Of a stretch of 64,000 bases of DNA, positions 62,621-64,000 are shown piece after piece. The stretch is from contig CALOBT010000025.1 in NCBI GenBank assembly GCA_942491575.1, forward strand, positions 2,914,001-2,978,000, in the 5' to 3' direction. A program made the translations under genes and the position numbers. The notes below the pieces were generated by a model. That model did no database searches and was not told where the DNA came from. It saw nothing but the letters and a program-made list of their open reading frames with translations. Every line of letters starts with the position of its first letter. Position 1 is the stretch's first letter. This DNA comes from CAZHNW01 sp942491575. GTDB lineage: Bacteria; Spirochaetota; UBA4802; UBA5550.

Positions 62621-63985
62621 TTACTGCGCCAGTTCGTAAAATCCACCTGTAAGAGAGAGACCGATTACGCGGTTATCCCGCCAGACGAAATTGTGCAGTT
62701 TCTGGCTCTTCCCCAGAAGGAGGCGGTTTGAGGAATAAACCCGAAGCTTCTGCGGGGGGCCGTATATGTTACTGTAGAGGCTGTTACTGCGGAAAAAGAC
62801 ATCGAATTCTTTACCAGTCCGAACATTCCGATAGGTGCCGGTATAACGCTTCAGTTCCCTTGGCGTCAGAGATGGCCAGTCCCGGCAGATACCCGGATTC
62901 CCCTCAGCAATTCGCACAAGGTTCCGGAGACGCCCCGTCAGACTTCCCCTCCACGCCATAAAGGATTTGGTAAGGTGCTGCGGGGGATTACACAGGTATA
63001 TAAGGGCTATACCATAACGGGGGAAGACCTGCACCGCAGATGCCTCCCCATACCAGCGCCCCGCCTTATAGTAGCTGTCTATATGTCCCCCGACGGTGAT
63101 CACCTCCCAGCTGAGGGAATAGTGATAATCAACCCCGGTTTCGGGACGTTCCATGGGAGGGGCAAGCATCTCATCGAACAAGGCCTCTGAAATAATCGAC
63201 TTCCCCCGGAGTTTTCCCCGGCCGATAAGCATAGAGGTATATTTTACCAGGTCATTGAGGGTCGTCCTGATCCCCCCGGTTCCGTTGGACCATATCCCCG
63301 TGCTGTTATACATCTCAAGTGGATCCAGAAGATATTGCTTCAGGTTTTCCTCGTAGCTTTTCCCCGTTGCGGATTCAATGATGAACTTTATTAAAACAAA
63401 TCCCGGATTGCTGTAGGCATAACAGTAACCCGCCGGATTGGTCTGCTCCGGCAGTGAAACAGATTCATCTTTAAATTGATAGTTGCGGTAATTTCTGCCG
63501 AAGGTGGGAATCCCTGAAGTGTGTGCAAGGAGATGACGAACAGTAACAGGCTGCGAATTTATTTCTCCACGTGCTATTTTAAGTCCGGGCAGATAATGGG
63601 ATACCTTATCGTCCAGATTCAGCTTCCCCTCTTCTACAAGTCGCAGGGCAAGGATTGCGGTAAAGGTTTTCGAAAGGGAGGCGATGCCGAAGGAAGTATT
63701 GTTATCCGCATATACCCCCGATGAAAAAACAAGGCGGCCTCCCTTGACAATCCCCGCTACCGCTGAGGGAACAACCTGCCTGTTCAGATTACCCCTGAGC
63801 CATGAGGCAAATATTTCCCCCTCTTTTTCAAGAGCGGAAGTGTTTATGGTTCCGAAATCCTGCTGCCTATGCGGTACAACTGTTTCTGCCTTTCCTTCCC
63901 CGCTTACCCCGTAGGAGGTAAACATCCATAACAAAAGTATGCCGGTAATAACGGTCACCGCCACAATGTGAATATATTTCTTCAT
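62621..63985 (-). CDS. Exported serine beta-lactamase-fold hydrolase
   Basis: A 454-residue protein with a signal peptide or anchor (IHIVAVTVITGILLLWMFTSY). SxxK is in IASLSKTFTAIL and YxN in CYAYSNPGF; an HTSGI motif follows the fold. The family covers class C beta-lactamases, D-amino-acid peptidases and esterases, so substrate is not assignable. It is paralogous with the downstream gene at 61015-62346 and lies 196 bases upstream of that gene's signal start. The ribosome binding site is not clear near the window edge. Confidence 0.85.
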   Translation of the reverse strand: MKKYIHIVAVTVITGILLLWMFTSYGVSGEGKAETVVPHRQQDFGTINTSALEKEGEIFASWLRGNLNRQVVPSAVAGIVKGGRLVFSSGVYADNNTSFGIASLSKTFTAILALRLVEEGKLNLDDKVSHYLPGLKIARGEINSQPVTVRHLLAHTSGIPTFGRNYRNYQFKDESVSLPEQTNPAGYCYAYSNPGFVLIKFIIESATGKSYEENLKQYLLDPLEMYNSTGIWSNGTGGIRTTLNDLVKYTSMLIGRGKLRGKSIISEALFDEMLAPPMERPETGVDYHYSLSWEVITVGGHIDSYYKAGRWYGEASAVQVFPRYGIALIYLCNPPQHLTKSFMAWRGSLTGRLRNLVRIAEGNPGICRDWPSLTPRELKRYTGTYRNVRTGKEFDVFFRSNSLYSNIYGPPQKLRVYSSNRLLLGKSQKLHNFVWRDNRVIGLSLTGGFYELAQ

Positions 63986-64000
63986 ATCAGAAATTTGGCC

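Noticed and set aside
1..64000. CRISPR array, insertion sequence or prophage
   Set aside because: No regular short direct repeats with spacers, no transposase, integrase or phage structural genes were seen.

Overview
The window reads as a chromosomal segment of a free-living or environmental spirochaete-like bacterium. GC content is moderate to low and most genes are housekeeping. The strongest taxonomic hint is gene order: rpsP-khpA-rimM-trmD-rplS-rnhB, then a FliK/YlqG-like gene, a FlhB-tail gene, an HD-GYP protein and yraN, together with a kinase-less PASTA protein next to rpe. This assignment is inferred from layout and protein style; no rRNA is present to confirm it.

Layout. 1-9.8 kb is an accessory region on the minus strand: an edge-truncated hypothetical, a polyferredoxin plus small Cys-rich exported protein behind a strong operator-like dyad, a sensor-like membrane protein, and a glycosyltransferase/radical-SAM pair behind a textbook promoter. 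Three copies of a palindromic repeat (TTTCGAC...GTCGAAA) lie here. 10-19 kb holds a cyclase, a rhomboid protease, a GlgD-like protein, a corrinoid-activating ferredoxin protein, an NSS transporter, a dienoyl-CoA isomerase-like enzyme and an MBL/double cyclic-nucleotide protein. 19-23.3 kb is a three-gene operon resembling YhaO/YhaN (SbcCD-like) plus a TPR protein. 23.5-29 kb has PASTA-rpe, a decayed patch containing recR and NHL-repeat remnants, a repeat-bearing lipoprotein and a membrane LuxR regulator. 29.3-35.7 kb is the ribosome-maturation block. 35.7-44.1 kb, on the minus strand, has cca, a LamG exported protein, rpiB, a cluster of DnaA boxes that looks like a replication origin or DnaA-titration site, and coaX-selB-selA-selC, a complete selenocysteine machinery.

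44.2-51.5 kb has an ECF sigma/anti-sigma operon, a stand-alone IMP cyclohydrolase domain, acetyl-CoA synthetase and a three-domain SCP2-E1alpha-E1beta dehydrogenase fusion. 51.6-59.5 kb contains the most unusual system: an active-looking diguanylate cyclase, followed by a cytoplasmic PQQ-type propeller, a membrane-anchored protein, a 1276-residue tubulin/FtsZ-superfamily protein and a THEP1-like P-loop NTPase, all co-directional. I suggest this is a membrane-associated cytoskeletal cassette. The right end carries a CoA-disulfide-reductase-like flavoprotein and two related beta-lactamase-fold serine hydrolases, one apparently frameshifted away from its signal peptide.

Working together: the Sec genes form one operon with coaX; acs and the E1 fusion are both acyl-CoA-forming routes; the ribosomal block is transcribed from one strong upstream promoter and ends at a terminator that lies inside the 5' end of rnhB. 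No rRNA, CRISPR array, insertion sequence or prophage was recognised.
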